NCBI GenBank assembly: GCA_030522415.1
Contig: CM060118.1
Coordinates: 15,256,651 to 15,320,650, forward strand
DNA from: Channallabes apus
Taxonomy: Eukaryota; Chordata; Actinopteri; Siluriformes; Clariidae
Direction of reading: 5' to 3'
DNA: 64,000 bases
Under the pieces are notes generated by a model. That model saw only the letters and a list, made by a program, of their open reading frames with translations, ran no database searches and was not told the DNA's origin. A program made the position numbers and the translations under genes. This document shows, in pieces, positions 1 to 11,830 of the stretch. The stretch's first letter is position 1; each line of letters opens with the position of its first letter.

Positions 1-719
1 TCCAGACCTCCTGGTATTTGCACTGAAGGTGCACTAAAAGGCATTCAAAGTTCTCACTAAAGCTTTCTGGGCGAAAAAGCACATTATACCCACTGACCAA
101 CAATTTAAGCAAAAAGCATGCAGAGACAAAAATTGATCTTCCCTCTCCTGCCTGTCATGTTGCCAGATCTGCCTTAGTGGTGCAGTTTACTATAAATGGT
201 AAGAGTAGTAAAAGGAGGATGAATGTAATCATTCATCATGCCCTTTCTGTACTACATAACTGTCACCAGTGGCACGCTGATCTATTGTTTACACAGCTCT
301 GATCTTGTTTGCAAAAGCTTTTAGATCTCTGGAGAGCACCAACCTCTGATGTTCCTCAGCTAAAACAGAATCTTTTACTTTTTGTTCTAAAAATCATGAA
401 AGATTTATGGAAGTAAGAATCTCATGATTGTACTTTGGTTTAGGATGCCACTATATGATTGATTAGTCTCGTCTCCAAGTTTTTTTTTTTTTTACTTCTA
501 TGGACAATATTATGAAGTCATAAACTATCCTCTATTTATATTAAATCTTATGTTGATCTTCTCAGCTCTGTCAATTTAAAGCTTCTCCTTCCCCAATCAC
601 TGCAGTGCGGGTGTAAATGTTACATTAATTTATTTGTAACTGTAATGTGAGCAAAAATGGAAGCCCTACTTGTGATTTGCACAAAAGAAGAGCAGCGTGC
701 AGTGATTAGTTTTTTTGTT

Positions 720-1220
720 CTTGTGGTTCGAGGGTGACCTGGTGGCAAAACGACTCACTGAAGAGCATACAGTAAATAAAGGGTTTTATATAACTGCAAA
801 CCAAATGTGGGCCGATACACTAAGGAAGGTGAAGACAATCATTACTGGTGAAGAGACATGGATTGATCACTACAAGGCTGAGAGTAAACATCAGAGAATG
901 GAACGGAAACATCCTGAAACGACCAATGAAAGGTTCAAAAGTCAGGAATCAGCTGGAAAATTGCTGTTTTCTGGGATTCTCAAGGGCCAGTATTGGATCA
1001 TTATCAAGAAAAAGGTTCAACAATCCACAGTGCTCATTACAGTGAGATGCTTATTGAAGAGCTGAAATCTACTGTAAACTTCGGATTAATCATAGAGGTC
1101 TTCTAAGTGCGTGATCCTGCATGACGATACATGTCCGCCCAACACTACAGTATGTTAAACCATCCTCCGCGCCATCGGACTTTCACCTGTTTGGTCCCCT
1201 GAAAGCAACCCCACATGGAC
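720..1220 (+). mobile_element. Mariner transposase relic
   Basis: A run of codons from about 834 reads ITGEETWIDHYKAESKHQRM and onward to SAGKLLFSGI, the conserved block of mariner-family transposases. The usual first catalytic Asp (GDETW in the family) is Glu here. Further on, in other frames, come LHDD (about 1119, second catalytic region) and APSDFHLFGPLKATPHGQK (about 1168-1225, the third region), with a short deletion just before APSD. The copy is therefore frameshifted, carries a changed catalytic residue and lacks clear terminal repeats. It is an old, dead insertion. Confidence 0.8.
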
Positions 1221-1495
1221 AAAAAAGTGAAGACAACAGTGTTTTAGCTAGGTTAAGCACATTTCTCAAATCATAAATCCAGCAGCTAGCTAGATATTTT
1301 TAGCCCAATTTCAACAGTTTCATTTTTAGATTAAAAATGTATGTTGCAGTTGTATTGTTTAACTTGGATGCTTATTTTTGGATCTTATGTGTTCGATGTT
1401 CACCAAACAAAATACATAATATTTTCATTTCACTTGTAAACCATATATTAAAAACCATATATTAAAAATATGAGCCTTCAATAACGAACTAGACT

Positions 1496-1725
1496 CATGG
1501 TTCCTCTCAAGGTTTCTTCCCATTTCAATCTCGGAGTTTTTCCTTGCCACCATCGCCCTCAGCTTGCTTATCATGGACAATCTGATCGTTTTGATTCATG
1601 CACATTTTCTCACATTTCTTTCACTTTTACATATTTCTTTTGATTGTGTATAGCTGGTTTGCGACAATGACCATTTTTTAAAAAAAAAAGTGCTACACAA
1701 TTTTATTGAATCAATTCAATCTGTA
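1496..1725 (+). repeat. Dispersed retroelement 3' tail, copy 1
   Basis: The sequence runs through GAGTTTTTCCTTGCCACC, a Ser/Pro-like GC patch, TTTTGATTGTGTATAGCTG, a GACAATG box and ends in ATTGAATCAATTCAA. The same order of blocks recurs at 18233-18420, and a fragment at 52168-52235. The short terminal (TTGAA)-like repeat and one-sided decay point to the 3' end of a non-LTR retroelement or its SINE, common in teleost genomes. The exact family is not assigned. Confidence 0.6.
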
Positions 1726-1854
1726 TGGTAATACTCGCAAGTATCTGTCACAAATATACAGATCGATGTAAAAATTGTGAAGAAATCCGACTAGTTTATG
1801 GTGGGCACGTTTTTTTTAACCAAGTTTTAACAACTTCGCTGCATGGAGGGATAT

Positions 1855-2185
1855 ATAGAGGGAGCGAAACATGCGCATGCGCAGTAACAAACACAGTTAG
1901 CTTCTCCGCTTTGTTTTTAATGTTGCTCGCGGCAGTGTAACAGCCCGTTAATTCATGTAATGATGAGATGGACAAACTTGTCGATGTCCGTTCTTTATTT
2001 TGCTGCATATTGTCAGGTTATAGTACAAACTTTCGTGTAGATCCTGCTATTAAATCAAACTAAAAACGAGTGAAAAGAATACAAAACACACTCCATATCC
2101 CAGATACTCATTTCGCGTCCAACTTCACACACCGGACCACATTACCCACAATGCATCTCCCGCACTGGACTACACTCCCGTAAAC
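1855..2185. promoter_or_regulatory. Promoter-like motif cluster (NRF-1 and ZNF143-type sites)
   Basis: A TATATAGAGGGAG element is followed by the palindrome TGCGCATGCGCA at 1872-1883, the consensus for NRF-1. About 255 bases on, ACATTACCCACAATGCATC (2139-2157) resembles the ZNF143/SBS motif. These motifs mark vertebrate promoters, but no open gene starts nearby. The block could equally be the regulatory end of a transposable element. Motif matching is by eye. Confidence 0.3.
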
Positions 2186-2368
2186 AGCTGTCGTAAAATC
2201 AACCTCTCTCTCTCCTGCAACAACACGCTCCTCCATATCATTAGGAAAGAGATGCAATATGGTTTCATAATAGAAAAGAAATACCTTTTATTTGGGGTTA
2301 AGTGACTGATGTGCCTAACATCTTTCAGCTGAGCCTCGTTTCACTGAATAATCCACCAGTATGACCGA

Positions 2369-2402
2369 CCACACACACACACACACACATACACATACAC
2401 AC
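2369..2402. repeat. (CA)n microsatellite
   Basis: Dinucleotide CA tract, interrupted near its end by TACACATACAC. Confidence 0.95.
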
Positions 2403-2482
2403 GTGTCACTCCCCTAAATTTAAAGAATACAAACTGGTTGCGTGCGAGTTTGCTGTTTTTCCTATAGTATGCTGAAGCAAAA

Positions 2483-2660
2483 TAAAACATTTTATTTTGT
2501 TTTATTTTTATTTTTCTATAATTAAAATAAAAAAATTTAAAACAGTATCACACCGGGCTCGAACCCAGGTCACCCACGTGAAACGCCGCGGACTTACCCG
2601 CTGCACAACTCAGACACTTAAGAGACAACACGCCCCAGACTTTAAATAGCACCCATTCCT
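2483..2660 (-). repeat. tRNA-like core in AT-rich/hAT flanks, copy B
   Basis: On the minus strand 2617-2548 has a tRNA-like layout: GCAGCGGGTAAGTCCGC in the D-arm/A-box position and GGTTCGAGCCC, a good B box, about 40 bases on. No matching acceptor stem closes it, so it is not a working tRNA gene. On the left it has the AT-rich flank AAAACATTTTATTTTGTTTT; on the right it runs into CACTTAAGAGACAACACGCC, which resembles the hAT sequence at 6908. Copy A (3790-4045) has the same flanks but a different core. Confidence 0.5.
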
Positions 2661-3033
2661 CCATACTGTTCTTTACAGATTTTCCTTATCATAAAAAAAC
2701 GATCTAACGCATGTTATCACTCTATACACAATACTTTGCTATTTTTATAGATGTTGAGCATCGTGAGCAAGCCCGAGATCATATTAACGTTAATTATCAC
2801 CAGCCGACATGAATAGGCCGACTCACGAGTAACGTGAGTTGGGAGCACACCAATCGATTCGACTATGGTTAATCGCTCACTCCGTAGGCTCCCTGAATAG
2901 GCGGGAAAGGGATGGAGCCGCGTATTCGTGCCGGCAGGAAAAAAAAAAACTAAACAGATCTAACAGATGAGGACTCAGATTAATGTGCAAAAAATATATA
3001 ATAAAACTATACAAGTCTACATAGCCTTTATAA

Positions 3034-3767
3034 GGCTACGTTTACACTGCCAGGTAAATGTGACCCAATTCCGATTTTTTGCTCATATGTGACGCACATC
3101 GGATATGTTCTATGTCCGTGTAAACACGAAAAAAACGCATGCATTCCGATATTTCGAGATCGGTTTCAGGCCTCCTTCATATGTGGAAATAAATCGGATA
3201 TAAATCAGATCTGTGCTAATGTGATTGCCGTGTAAACAGACAGATCGGATTTCCTGAGGCATTGTGTTCTGTACGTCATTAAAACTGCCACTTCTTCGCA
3301 GTTTAATGACGTAATTTTATTCTCCGGTGAAAGCGCGTGTGGAATTATAACATCACACGTGACATGGAAAAGGAAAAGAACAATGCACCCCCCCCCCTCC
3401 AACACACACACACACACACACACGCCTTGTGTTAATGCTTATTTGGGCTAAATAACATTAAATCAGTATTTGATGAATAAAGCATATGTGCAGGCTGCAA
3501 TTATGCCGTTATAAAACCATGGTGCGCGAACTTTGCATATATAGCAGAGATAGCATTAAGCATATTTCACCTTCATCTTTCTTGGCTAGTGTGAAGCGCA
3601 AGAACCCTCCTTTAAGTATGCGCGATGTTTCAGATGGTATGGCGAGTGTAAACACGTGAATCGGATATGAGTCATAGTGGAAATAACGTGTAAACAGACG
3701 GTCAAAAATATCAGATATAGGCAACAAATCAGAACTAAGCATCGAGACCTGCAGTGTAAACGTAGCC
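3034..3767. mobile_element. Harbinger-type MITE
   Basis: Terminal inverted repeats GGCTACGTTTACACTGC (left) and GCAGTGTAAACGTAGCC (right, 3751-3767) are exact complements over 17 bases and are flanked by TAA on each side (3031-3033, 3768-3770). A three-base TWA target site is the PIF/Harbinger hallmark. The element is 734 bases with no transposase codons. Inside are repeated GTGTAAAC boxes at 3118, 3230, 3646 and 3688, most next to an ATCGGAT-like word, plus a C9 run and a (CA)n tract. Confidence 0.8.
3402..3423. repeat. (CA)n microsatellite
   Basis: CA tract following a nine-base poly-C run, inside the Harbinger-type MITE. Confidence 0.9.
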
Positions 3768-3789
3768 TAAGACTCTACCTTAAGCGCAC

Positions 3790-4045
3790 TTAAAACATTT
3801 TATTTAGTTTTAAAATAAAACAATTTTAAAACATCACTCGGGATTCGAACCGGCGCTTTGTAGATCTCTGGCCGAGCGTTCTAACCGCTACACCAAGCGG
3901 CCACTTAGAGACAATGCACCCCAGAGACGTTAATAAGCCACTCGACTTCTTTGAAAGCAAGCTCTAGATTAGTGACGAAGTAAGCCTGTTATAATAATAA
4001 CTTGGTGTTATTTGATCTTATTGGTTTAGAAATTTATATTTAAAT
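3790..4045 (-). repeat. tRNA-like core in AT-rich/hAT flanks, copy A
   Basis: On the minus strand 3903-3834 reads TTGGTGTAGCGGTTAGAACG (A-box-like) and GGTTCGAATCC (B box), with the spacing of a tRNA. The acceptor arms do not pair. The left flank repeats the AAAACATTTTATTTAGTTTT block of copy B. The right flank from 3902 (CACTTAGAGACAATGC to GATCTTATTGGTTTAGAAAT) is an internally deleted piece of the hAT element at 5708-7338, matching its 6906-7230 part. Confidence 0.55.
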
Positions 4046-6359
4046 AAAACCCTACACACTTCTTTTCTAATTACACATGATAAAATCTAAAGGCTCACTG
4101 TGTTAATATTTATTGTGCTTAAATTTGATCTTAATAAGATTTGATTTAATTTGAATTCTACATTTGTACTGTAATTTTAGTACTGTGATTATGAATTCGG
4201 TCAACTACAGTGTTTCACTTGATGTTATCGGCTACTACGTGTATTATTTAATGGAACGCGTCTCATTAATGCGGCAGAGAATGAACTAAAGCATGAGGCG
4301 TCAGTCTGTAGTTATATAGCGCCACTCAGTGGTAAAAGCCAGCAAATGCACATGCCGAAATGCGGCGGCGACGTTAAATACGACGCTCCGATTAGGTGAC
4401 CACTGTATAAACAATGTACAACCATACCGATGTACAAGTTATTGCTGTTGACTGGGTTGTTTAAGCTATCGTTTTTACAGAATGTTTTTGATCAATTATT
4501 AAAATTGACATTCTACTGACTAGATTGGAACAAAACATGAGCTTTTCATATTATGTAAATGACCAAAAATCTGACCAAAGTTCTGTCTAAATAAGGGTCC
4601 AATTAAAGGGCCATCTTGCTTCCTTGAGTAGTGAGAGGAGGTAGTATTAACTTTCACACTTCTACACCTTAAAGTTTGATCTATATATTTGTCAATGAAA
4701 AACCCAAACAAAGAACCTCAGGATTAGAGAGGAAAAAACTAAATTGCCAACAATATCCTATCTTGCTTGTTAGCTAGTGGTCTCTCTCATATTCTGCCTG
4801 GCACATCCTCCACTCCTCCATGTGTCAATTAGCATGGCTGAGCCATTGAGGTCTGTTTGGACTTGACTGTGTAAACACGGACAGGCCGAATGATGGAGGA
4901 GGCCAGATTTGCTCCGAGCAGGAGGAGCACTCTCGAGGGGGTCGGTGCTCTAATTAACCAGGCAGCTGGTTAGGGGACTGCGTGTACAACTCCAGCAGCC
5001 ATTAGCAACAGCGCAGCCACTTTTGTCCCAGCCGTATCTCTTTGTACCTCACTTACCTTCCTGACACTGGGGAGGGGAAGCTAAGTTTCGGTCATAAATT
5101 ACTGTCTGTTCTGTCTCAGGGGATACAAAACAAGAGACACCATGAGAAAATGGAAGATGTGATTAAAAAATAAATAAATAAAAAACTGTACAGATGAGGA
5201 AACATGGGAGCCAAGTATTGGTGACAAGGGGACAGATTTTCAATTAAGCATGTTAGAGCCATGCAATTTATTTGATTATGCAATTTGATTGATCTTTTGT
5301 TGGTTCATGATTAATTTTTTATTCAAAATCACATCACTTTTTAAATAATTTAGGATATATTAACCTTGGTGGTGTGATATGTTAAATGCTCTAAAATTGA
5401 CAAATTTCTCAAGAAGATATAGAAAAATAGAAACGGCTTGCATCTTCCTTGTTTTGTGAGACTGCAGCATTCATCATCTTTTGAGTCTATGGTTGGACTG
5501 GAGTGTGGAGCAGAAGACTGTCAAGAAGAGGAGATCACTTTGTACGAAACAATTATTGTTTAAATATTAATCAAATACTTTTAGCAGTTTTTAATAAAAA
5601 AACAAACATATGAAATATAGCTACCAAACAAACAGTGCCACTGAATCAAATTAAAAACCTCATATCAAAAATATCAAACGTAATCGAATTGACGCCTGGC
5701 TCTAAAGCAGTGGTTCTCAAACTGTGGGGCGCGCCGCACTAGTGGGGAATACAGACATGACAGGTGGGGCGCAATGAACGAGAGAAAATTAGTGGAAAAT
5801 AACAGGAAAGTACCTATTCTAATTCATGCATTTCTTTATTGATAATGAAGAGCGTACACTCAAAACCAAACAATCACACAAATAAATGGATCATTAATAC
5901 AAGCAAATTTAAAATAACATCAGTTGTGGGCCGGGAGAAAAAGTGGAACCATACAGTGCAACAATAACGGTTTAACGTCGGACAAACTTGTGCAGCTGCT
6001 CGAATCACAAACCTGCGCGACCCACTGGGCAGCACTGCGCGACTCTGACAGAAATAAACCGCGCCGACCATCAAAATACATTCCGCTGGGATGCGCACGT
6101 ACAATCCAACAATCCAGGCATGGCAAGGCGGAAACAATATTAAACAGTCCTGACATTTCATATAAATTGAGTCGCACAGGTTTGTGATTTGAGCGGCGCT
6201 GCGCGATCCACCGGGCTGCGCAAATAAACCAGATCATCACTGCGCTATCCAGATAGTCGCGCTGCACTGTATTTGCGCAGATATCTGGTTCAATCGGGTG
6301 CCGCGGTTTCGTCCCACTTTTGATGTGTTTGGCTTCACATACACTTCGACAATGGAAGC

Positions 6360-6600
6360 AGCAGTGAGTTTGCTTACATGTGACGAAGCCAACAAAGAGG
6401 AGATTGTAAAGAAAAAAAGGTGCCTCGTCTGTGTTGTGGAATTGGTTTGGGTATAAGAAAAGTGATACGAATGAGATGAACGTGATTTGCAAGGTACACA
6501 AGTCCACTGTTTTAACAAGTGGTGGAAACACGTCAAACCTTTTCTATCATCAGAAATCTAAACATCCAAACGAATATGGCCAAAGTAAAAAAAAAAAAAA
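6360..6600 (+). pseudogene. BED zinc-finger fragment of hAT transposase
   Basis: In frame from about 6434 the codons read VELVWV-type lead-in in one frame and WNWFGYKKSDTNEMNVICKV in the other, then LTSGGNTSNLFYHQKSKHPN. This is the zf-BED layout: aromatic lead, Cys pair, SGGNTSNL, then His-x4-His. The second metal Cys position reads His (ICKVH), and an A-rich slip near 6412-6420 breaks the frame upstream. It ends in a poly-A run near 6588. It cannot encode a full transposase. Confidence 0.75.
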
Positions 6601-6787
6601 AGAAATGCTGCAAACCTCAGCAATTCACAGTTTAAATAAAATTACATTATGTAAAACAGTTTCTTTGTGTTTAAATTTTTATTTATGCATTTTCACATAC
6701 AAATTGCTATATTGTGATATATATATCGTTATCAAGGTAGAAAATTGCTTCTACCGTGATAGATTTTGGTTATATCACCCACCCCTA

Positions 6788-7059
6788 ATGAAGCCTATCT
6801 TCAGCTTGGATTCATGGTGGGGATTGTGGGGGCAGAAGAGAGACCCTTGTGTGTTTTGTGTCTTAAACCGCTGGCAGCAGACCGCATGAGACCCAACAAA
6901 TTAGGAAGACACTTAGAGACAACACACTCCAGTCACGTTAATAAGCCACTGGACGTCTTTGAAAGAAAGCTGGCAGAATACAGACAGCAGGATAATCGCA
7001 TGGTAAAATCTGAATCAGTGGACAGCAAAGCACAAATGGCTTCATTCAAAGTTGCATAA
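6788..7059 (+). pseudogene. ZBED5/SCAND3-type hAT transposase N-terminal fragment
   Basis: Codons from about 6787 read NEAYLQLGFMVG, then ERPLCVLCLKPLAADRMRPN, KLGRHLETTHSSHVNKPLDV and FERKLAEYRQQDNRM. That is the C2H2-like BED finger (C-x2-C ... H-x4-H) followed by the FF-x-RKL helix typical of ZBED5-like, Charlie-group hAT proteins. It stops at 7057-7059, long before the catalytic domain. The fragment starts exactly where the foreign hAT terminus ends (CCCCTA at 6787). Confidence 0.8.
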
Positions 7060-10000
7060 AGAATTGGCCAGTGCAAAAAAACTACAAACGATTGCTGAGC
7101 AGCTAATAAACAGGGGGTCAATTATGCAAAGATATGTGATAACGTAAGCCTTGTAACAATTGCACGTGTATTTTATCTTTTTTTAACTTGGTGTTGTTTG
7201 ATCTTATTGGTTTAGAAATTGATATTTCAATAAACAGTAAACTTGGCCGATTTCGTTATTATTTTGTTGACAAGTGGGGCTTGAAAATTCACTCACCCCC
7301 TTAAGTGGGGAATGACAGAAAAAGTTTGAGAACCACTGCTCTAAAGCATGACATAAAAAGGCATTCATATAATTAAAATCAGCACAGTGTGAGCTCTGTT
7401 CACTTGGTGATGGACAACATTAAAAGCATTCCATTCTGTATAAAAATCATAAAAATAAAAAAAAAGCTAAAATTCTGTACACTCATGATCTGCAGCACCA
7501 TCCTGTAAACCTTGATCTTGGGAGAAAATGCCACATAATGACGCATATAAAAGGGTATTTCAAATTGCTAAATGACTATGCAATTACTTAACATTTCGAG
7601 AATGAATTTTCTTCTTGTATTTTTAAAGAGCATGTATATTTTAAAGAGCATCGTAAGATAGGGTCTCTCACTGAAGATTTGGAAAATTTTTGACTTCTCT
7701 GCCCATGTACACATTTATAGCATTTTTACAGCATTTGGCTGACAACCCAATAGACAACGCTCTACCCCTGGAACACTACATTCCCCCAGGCATGTCATCA
7801 TGGCACCACTTTCAACACGCTTGGCCACTGTTTGTTTAAGCTACAAAACCAAGTTATAACACTTGAATACAAAGTTTAAAAAAAAATAAATAAATAAAAA
7901 GTTAGCCTAAACTTATGATTAAAAGTGCCTTTGTTTATTTCATGTTGGTTCATTTAACACACAGTTAGATACTATGCATGTATGTGCACAATATTGTCTT
8001 CATACCTGTGCAATATCTTTTAAATGATAATTTACCTGTTTAATATTTTTTAAATTCATGTTATTCCTACCTGAACTTTTCTACCCCTACAACCTTATAA
8101 CAGGTGTATTTCCACACGGTTTAATAAGTCTATTTTATCTTACCATTTATGGAAGGAGTCTCCAGTGTCAGTGCTTTGGAATAGTCAGCAAAGTGTCCAG
8201 CATGGAAAAAATCTTCAGGGTAGGACTTGGTATTTTTCCTCTCTCTCAACAACAAACTGTTTTTATACCCTTATTAAATCCAAGAGAGAGAAAAAAAATC
8301 CTGTTTATAGCTTTTGTAATTAAAGTGATAACCGGAAGCGACACGTATCTTGAACATTAGATGACTGTTAAGTAATGGAGTAAATTAAAGGGAGGATGTC
8401 ATTCTAAAATCAATTAAAAACTAATTGAAAATTGTTATTAGAGGTATAAAAGGAATTTTTTAAAAATGGATGTGCTGCTGAACAAAATACTCATCTTTCA
8501 GTGCATCTTGTCAACTCTCATTAAATAAAACCAAAATAAACCATGTTAGTGGTGTATGTACTGTAATACAGAAAAAAAATGCTTCTGCTTTAATATCTTT
8601 CTGATTCGGTTCAGCAAGTCATTTATATTAAGGCAGTCTAACCGGTAAATAAGGAGCAAGTGAAGGAGGGAGGGAGGAAGCAATTTCACACACAGCGCCG
8701 GTTCAGAACTTTACCCAATTTTAGTTCATTTACTTTAATTTTTTTTTTTCAGTGAAAGAAAAATGCAATTACATCTCGCATATTCTCAGAAAAAAAAAAT
8801 AAGAACAAGCCTTTAAAGCAAACTGCATCAGAAGGCATTAAATTAAGATCAGGAATGGGCTGAAATGCCGCCAACATCTGAGTTATTATTTTTACTCATA
8901 GACTCAAATAAAACAATAAAGGAGAATTTCTGATGCCTATATGTTGCAATTTAAAGACAATCACATCTAGGGCGCATTATTTACTCTAACAAATCTGAGC
9001 ATTAAAAGTTCAGGAACAATACAGAGAACATATAGTAAATACAGGCAAAAAAAAAATAAAATGAAAAATATCGGATTCAAAAAGCAGCTCTACTGAAGTA
9101 CTGTATATGCAGAGTAATTTGGTTATTTACAGAAGTCTGGTTTTAGGAAGTTTCATATTGCATGGGTTTCTAAATCATCTGATCCAAAATCATTAATCTC
9201 ACACAGATGAGAAGCTCTTCCAGCTGGATCAGAGAGAAGTCTCACTTCTTAGCTGGTAGACTCATATCCAACACTTATGCCATATACTGTATAATTACAC
9301 TACAGAGTTTCATTTGGATTAAACCTAACTCTTAATTAGATGGTACCCACTAGTTTTCTTTTGTTGTTTTACTTTAAAAAGTAAACCCCTTAGCTTTCAT
9401 CATAAAATGTCAGAATCTCCCACCTCCCAGCCTGATGGCTCTCCCACAACAAGTGACAGCTTCTAACCATGAAGGGTGAAGGCTGTCATGTCATTGTGAT
9501 TGATGTGGAGCACAAGTACACCTACTCTCCTCTCTAGAGAATGGGCAATTTTGCTTCCTAGGATGCCTAGGCAGCGTGACAATGACTTAAACTCCAAACA
9601 CACCAGTCTAACCAAAGTCTTTCAGGTTTACCCTACAGTCCAATGACATGTGTTGTGGGCTAACAGTTTAAAAACTCACCCATAATATATGATTGGTTGT
9701 GAAAAGTCGTGCACTTTGCAAGCTACAGGAAGGGTAGGGTTCTCAGTAACGTAACAAAAAAAATCTATAAATTATTCAAATGTAGCTTAATTTGCTATTG
9801 CCATTTCTATCACAGTCATGAACCTCTGTTCAGGAAACCCTGAGTTAGCCAATCCACCTGCTGGTGGGACATGCTTTCACCATGAACATGTTCTCCGGTG
9901 AACCTGAAAGATCTCCATGTTCATGTGAAATCATGTGAAATTGTACATAGACAGTAAACCAGAGACTGCGGAGATGTAAGGTGGCAACGTTTCCCAACTT

Positions 10001-11404
10001 TCCAAAAAATTGTTAAATTATACAAAGCATTCTTACAATTTCCATTAAAAAAAAATTAAATTGGCAAATTCTAGTTTCCGGAGATGTGTCTAGGGAAAAA
10101 ACAAACAAGGAAATCAACCTTCAATCAGTTTTCTTTTAGCTGCAAGTAACTAATGACTTGTTTTTTTCTTTAGAAGGAGAGTGTTTTTTCTTTTTAAAAA
10201 TGAAGCAGCTTAAGTAGTCAATATAGCTTAATTGCCGAATAGCAGACTAGCACCTCATATTATTTTTCTTAAGCCATCAGGTTACACATTTGTCTTCATC
10301 TAGTTTGAAGCACACTTAACACTACGTTACTGTTTGCTAACAGCTGCCACTTTACTGAAACTTTGGGGTTTCAAACCCTGCTTTTCCCCCGTGTTTATGC
10401 TTTCCTGTGACCCAGAGACAAGCTTTATTTTCTTCTCTCTGGGTGTTACTTACATGCAAGTCTGTCAGCGCCGCAGCAAGACGATACGTTTTGACAGAAT
10501 GACAATCAAGCAATCTGTGCTTCTGGTACACGGAGAGGTCATGTTACTTAAAGCGAACACAACTGTACAATACGTGAGCATTGGTATTGTTTGTCTTTTT
10601 TTTTTTTTTTCCTCAGGGTGAGAAATTAAGATTGCTGACACATTTCAATATCTCGACAACAAACATGAGCAAGGCTAATGAGCTTCACCTCTGTGCACAC
10701 CTCAGGTTTTTAGCACTTAATGAAACGAGCGTTAATCCTAGCTAGAGAGAAGCAAAGATCCCCGGCTTACAGCACAAATCAAAAAAGAACAAGACACAGG
10801 CCAGTGATATGGAACAGGAGCTTTCAGAGACCTGGGCTTCATGCAATATTTATGCGATGTCATAACCTGATAGCTGAATAGGAGCCACAGAGTTCGTCAT
10901 TATTTATTAACACAAAATCAAACTTCTTGCTCAATTCAGACAAACACACACACGCAAGCAGGCTTTATTCCATATGCCCTAAACAAAGGTTAATAGGGTA
11001 AAGAATAAAAATTCTTGAAATTCTTGAAACCCATTCCTTTCCGTCTTGTACAGGGTGACTAAAATCCCAACAAGCATATAAAAAAACCTCTGCTGTTATC
11101 CAGGAAAGCCATAATCCTTAATGGCCCTCCTTCTAAGTGTTTCAGTGGCACCCTGACTGAGTGGATGAGGACAAAAGGGAAAAAATAAACCAAAACAGCA
11201 GTAGAATTCTTGCACTTTCTTAAATAGCTTGAGCTTATGATTTTTTTTTTTTTTTAAAAAGGAGAAATAAAAAAAAAGGGGAGAGAGACCAGTTGCGACG
11301 ATGTGAGAAATGAAAAAGTGCCAACAGCTTTAGTGAACTGGAAGACATGCCTCCGAGAAACACCTAAAGACCTGTCTCACCTTCTGTGAAGGTGTTTATC
11401 CAGC

Positions 11405-11830
11405 AAGTCTGTCCATCTCTAGCTCTCGATAACTGCAAATGTATGTATCTATTCATCCCTCTCTATCTGGCCTTCTCTCTAGCTCCCACGCCCATCTATA
11501 TACAGTATTCACCCAAATATTTATCTTTATTAACATTTAGGTATCAATCCATCCAGCTCTATCTACACCTATTAATCCACTCATCTGTTTCTCCATCCAA
11601 CTGCATCTATAACATCCATCTAACTCCAACCTTTTGTTCATCCATATCCTCACATATACCAGTAATGTAGATCTCTATTTATCCATATCATTGCAATTTA
11701 TAAACATTATCTAATCCATCTGCATGTAAATGTAGCTTCGTATAGAGTACATGTATCCATCCAGCTCAGGCTACATCCCATCATACTGTATACATCCACT
11801 TGCATCCCTTCTCACTCACATTTTAGAGCT
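11405..11830. repeat. Degenerate ATCC/ATCT-type simple repeat region
   Basis: Many scattered CCATC, TCTAT and CATCCA words (CATCCATCTAACTCC, CATCCAACTGCATC and others) on one strand. It looks like an old tetranucleotide array broken up by substitutions; no coding sense. Confidence 0.6.

Larger units (their letters stand above)
5708..7338 (+). mobile_element. hAT element, composite, copy 1
   Basis: The ends are CAGTGGTTCTCAAACT (5708) and its complement AGTTTGAGAACCACTG (to 7338). A perfect 8-bp target duplication CTCTAAAG lies at 5700-5707 and 7339-7346, so the boundaries are certain and the family is hAT. At 1631 bases it lacks the catalytic part of the transposase. It carries two coding remnants: a BED zinc finger (about 6360-6600) and a ZBED-type N-terminal segment (6788-7059). 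Between them, at 6720-6787, is the terminal sequence of a different hAT (ending ATCACCCACCCCTA). An inverted second copy with the same composite structure is at 45276-48180. Confidence 0.92.

Noticed and set aside
1..60. Reverse complement reading CAAATACCAGGAGGTCTGGA as a possible PRIM2 exon end (PGG-like)
   Set aside because: Only a few codons match loosely, no convincing splice site frames them, and the window edge prevents checking.
2548..2617. Functional tRNA gene on the minus strand
   Set aside because: A and B boxes are present, but no 7-bp acceptor stem can be formed and the flanks are shared with a repeat family.
5920..6531. Long minus-strand open frame (203 codons) in the first hAT copy
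   Set aside because: It lies opposite the hAT's BED fragment, shows no family features and is best explained as an antisense shadow in GC-richer transposon DNA.
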